From the NCBI GenBank assembly GCA_002482415.1, contig DLFY01000075.1:1-6330 (forward strand): a DNA stretch of 6,330 nucleotides, written 5' to 3'. The position numbers were made by a program, and so were the translations under genes. This document shows, piece after piece, positions 4,771 to 6,330 of this stretch. How positions within the stretch are numbered: position 1 is the stretch's first letter; each line of letters opens with the position of its first letter. The stretch comes from Phycisphaerales bacterium UBA7708. Lineage in GTDB: Bacteria > Planctomycetota > Phycisphaerae > Sedimentisphaerales > Anaerohalosphaeraceae. The notes below the pieces were generated by a model. The model was not told the origin of the DNA. It saw only the letters and a list, made by a program, of their open reading frames with translations, and did not search any database.

Positions 4771-5892
4771 ATGAACCAGATAAAACGAATAGGCATTACA
4801 GGCCTGGCCGGCTTTATGGGGACTCATCTCAAAGACCGGCTGTCCAGAGAAAAAGAAATGGAGGTCTTGCCGTTTGAAGACAGTTTCTTTGACAATCCGG
4901 ACGTCTTTATTGATTTTGCCAAAAAAGCCGATGTGATCGTCCACCTGGCCGGCGTCAACAGGGATCAGCCGGAAGTGATTTATCGTAAAAACATCGAGTT
5001 GATGGAAAAACTGCTCCACTATGTGGATGTCTCCGGCAATAAACCCTATATCCTGTTTTCATCCAGCACCCAGATTGAGCGGGACAACGAATACGGCCGC
5101 GGCAAGAAAAAGGCGATGGAACTGCTCCAGCAGTGGTCGCAGAAAAATAATACTCCAGCCGTCTCGATGGTGGTTCCCAATGTCTTTGGCGATGGCGGCA
5201 GACCGTTCTATAATTCCGTAGTAGCGACCTTCTGTTACCAGGTGACTCACAGCCAGGAACCTAAGATTGATAAAGACGGCCGGATGACCATGATCTACAT
5301 TAACGATCTGGTAGAGGATATTTATCGTCTGATACAATCCCCGCCGGCCCAATATCAGGTCGAATACATTAAACCCCGTGCCGAAGTCCAGGTTTCGGAA
5401 ATCCTGGCTCTGCTGAATAAATTCAAAGACTTCTATTACGGCAGCGGGATGGTCCCGGCCATTAAGTCCGGCTTTGAGCGGGATTTATACAATACATTTA
5501 TCACCTATATGGATGCCGCCGACTGGGAACGCCATCTCAAGCGCAACACCGACGAGCGGGGCAGCTTTGTGGAGGTCTTCAAGCTCGAAAACGGAGGTCA
5601 GGTGTCGTTTTCCACCACCCGGCCCGGCATCACTCGCGGCAACCACTACCATATCCGCAAGAATGAAAAATTCTGCGTCGTCAGCGGTCAGGCCAGCATC
5701 AAGCTTCGCCGCATCGGAACCGACAAAGTGATCGAATTCAAGGTCTCCGGCGAGGCTCCATCCTGGGTTGAAATGCCCATATATCATACGCACAATATCA
5801 CCAATATTGGCGAGTCGGAATTAGTCACTCTGTTTTGGATCAATGAACACTTTAATCCGGATGATCCGGACACATTCTTTGAAAAGGTCTAA
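4771..5892 (+). CDS. capF: Bifunctional UDP-L-FucNAc pathway reductase/epimerase with C-terminal cupin (CapF/WbjC/FnlB)
   Basis: This 373-residue enzyme takes the CapE product to UDP-2-acetamido-2,6-dideoxy-L-talose: the C-terminal cupin acts as an epimerase and the N-terminal SDR domain reduces the C4 ketone with NADPH. The SDR part has TGLAGFMG (10-17), VHLAGVNR (57-64), the serine run at 97-99 and YGRGK with Y108/K112. A linker from about residue 245 leads to the cupin, where TRPGITRGNHYH (283-294) supplies H292 and H294 and MPIYHTHN (335-342) supplies H339 and H341 as likely metal or active-site residues. This SDR-plus-cupin order and length are characteristic of CapF (about 370 residues). 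The upstream frame is open to 4732, but the ribosome site selects 4771. Three nucleotides separate it from the CapG homologue. The 3' side is normal operon packing; the 5' side is invaded by repeats. Confidence 0.95.
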   Translation: MNQIKRIGITGLAGFMGTHLKDRLSREKEMEVLPFEDSFFDNPDVFIDFAKKADVIVHLAGVNRDQPEVIYRKNIELMEKLLHYVDVSGNKPYILFSSSTQIERDNEYGRGKKKAMELLQQWSQKNNTPAVSMVVPNVFGDGGRPFYNSVVATFCYQVTHSQEPKIDKDGRMTMIYINDLVEDIYRLIQSPPAQYQVEYIKPRAEVQVSEILALLNKFKDFYYGSGMVPAIKSGFERDLYNTFITYMDAADWERHLKRNTDERGSFVEVFKLENGGQVSFSTTRPGITRGNHYHIRKNEKFCVVSGQASIKLRRIGTDKVIEFKVSGEAPSWVEMPIYHTHNITNIGESELVTLFWINEHFNPDDPDTFFEKV

Positions 5893-5895
5893 CCC

Positions 5896-6330
5896 ATGAA
5901 AGTACTGACAATTCTCGGCACCCGGCCGGAAATTATCCGTCTGGCCTGCACCATGACCCTGCTGGATAAGCATCTTGAGCACAAGATCGTGCACACCGGC
6001 CAGAATTATGACTATGAACTCAATGAAATCTTTTTCAGCGATTTGAATGTCCGCAAGCCCGACTATTTCATGAATGTGGATACCTCCAGCCTCGGCAAAG
6101 TCTACGGCGGAATTCTCATCAAGGCCGAAGAAATTCTTCGGCAGGAAAGCCCTGATGCCGTGCTGATTCTGGGCGATACCAATAGCTCCATCGCCGGCAT
6201 CATTGCCAAACGGCTGAAAATCCCGATTTATCACATGGAAGCCGGCAACCGCTGTTTCGACGAGTGTCTGCCGGAGGAGACAAATCGCCGCATCGTCGAC
6301 CACATTGCCGATGTGAATATGTGCTACTCC
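5896..6330 (+). CDS. capG: UDP-N-acetylglucosamine 2-epimerase-type enzyme, last step of UDP-L-FucNAc synthesis (CapG/WbjD/FnlC), 3' truncated by window
   Basis: The frame is open from ATG 5896 to the window end, giving 145 residues of a protein normally near 370-380. It is the N-terminal half of a non-hydrolysing 2-epimerase (GT-B-like fold) that converts UDP-L-N-acetylpneumosamine-type product to UDP-L-FucNAc. Motifs are GTRPEII (8-14), HTGQNYDYELNEIFF (33-47), LGDTNSS (92-98), HMEAGNRCFDE (113-123) and LPEETNRRIVDH (125-136). D94, E115 and E128 align by eye with the conserved acidic active-site residues of WecB. HTGQNYDYELN and EAGNRCFDE are more typical of the CapG/WbjD branch than of WecB. 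AAAAGG at 5882-5887 lies 8 nt before the start, inside capF, and the gap to capF is only 3 nt. It was easily missed because no stop occurs before the window ends. Confidence 0.93.
   Translation, partial: MKVLTILGTRPEIIRLACTMTLLDKHLEHKIVHTGQNYDYELNEIFFSDLNVRKPDYFMNVDTSSLGKVYGGILIKAEEILRQESPDAVLILGDTNSSIAGIIAKRLKIPIYHMEAGNRCFDECLPEETNRRIVDHIADVNMCYS

Noticed and set aside
5821..6303. 160-codon open frame on the minus strand over the end of capF and capG
   Set aside because: It lies opposite well-conserved CapF and CapG coding sequence, and its translation shows no family motif.

Overview
The window is a stretch of a bacterial surface-polysaccharide (O-antigen or capsule type) gene cluster. All seven genes lie on the + strand, and clear Shine-Dalgarno motifs precede most starts. 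Nothing in it fixes the species. The clusters it resembles occur in many Gram-negative and some Gram-positive bacteria, so taxonomy is left open.

Region 1 (1-2862) holds the C-terminal end of a probable GT4 glycosyltransferase, a LegB-like NAD(P)-dependent 4,6-dehydratase, a sugar-1-phosphate nucleotidyltransferase and an Rmd-like 4-keto reductase. They are tightly packed (2 nt gap, 21 nt gap, 1 nt overlap). Together they look like a complete short route: activate a sugar phosphate, make the 4-keto-6-deoxy intermediate, then reduce it. The exact sugar cannot be read from sequence.

Region 2 (2933-6330) encodes the three-enzyme UDP-N-acetyl-L-fucosamine pathway: CapE/WbjB/FnlA, CapF/WbjC/FnlB and the N-terminal part of CapG/WbjD/FnlC, which runs off the window end. 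Its codons end in C or G visibly more often than those of region 1, suggesting two modules of different origin.

Region 3 (about 3983-4770) is the unusual part and interrupts region 2 between capE and capF. It has a 128-codon GxxExxY-family gene (predicted PD-(D/E)XK nuclease fold). Around it are seven copies of a repeat built from a 9-nt unit, roughly TWGCGTCYW, ending in an A-run. Five copies are 39 nt, one is 30 nt and one is 21 nt, so lengths differ in exact 9-nt steps. Two copies are inverted. One begins inside the last codons of capE, and another lies across alternative starts in the capF frame. A 39-nt copy on each side of the GxxExxY gene matches at 33 of 39 positions. This looks like a repeat-plus-gene insertion unit in a polysaccharide operon and is the best candidate here for an undescribed system.
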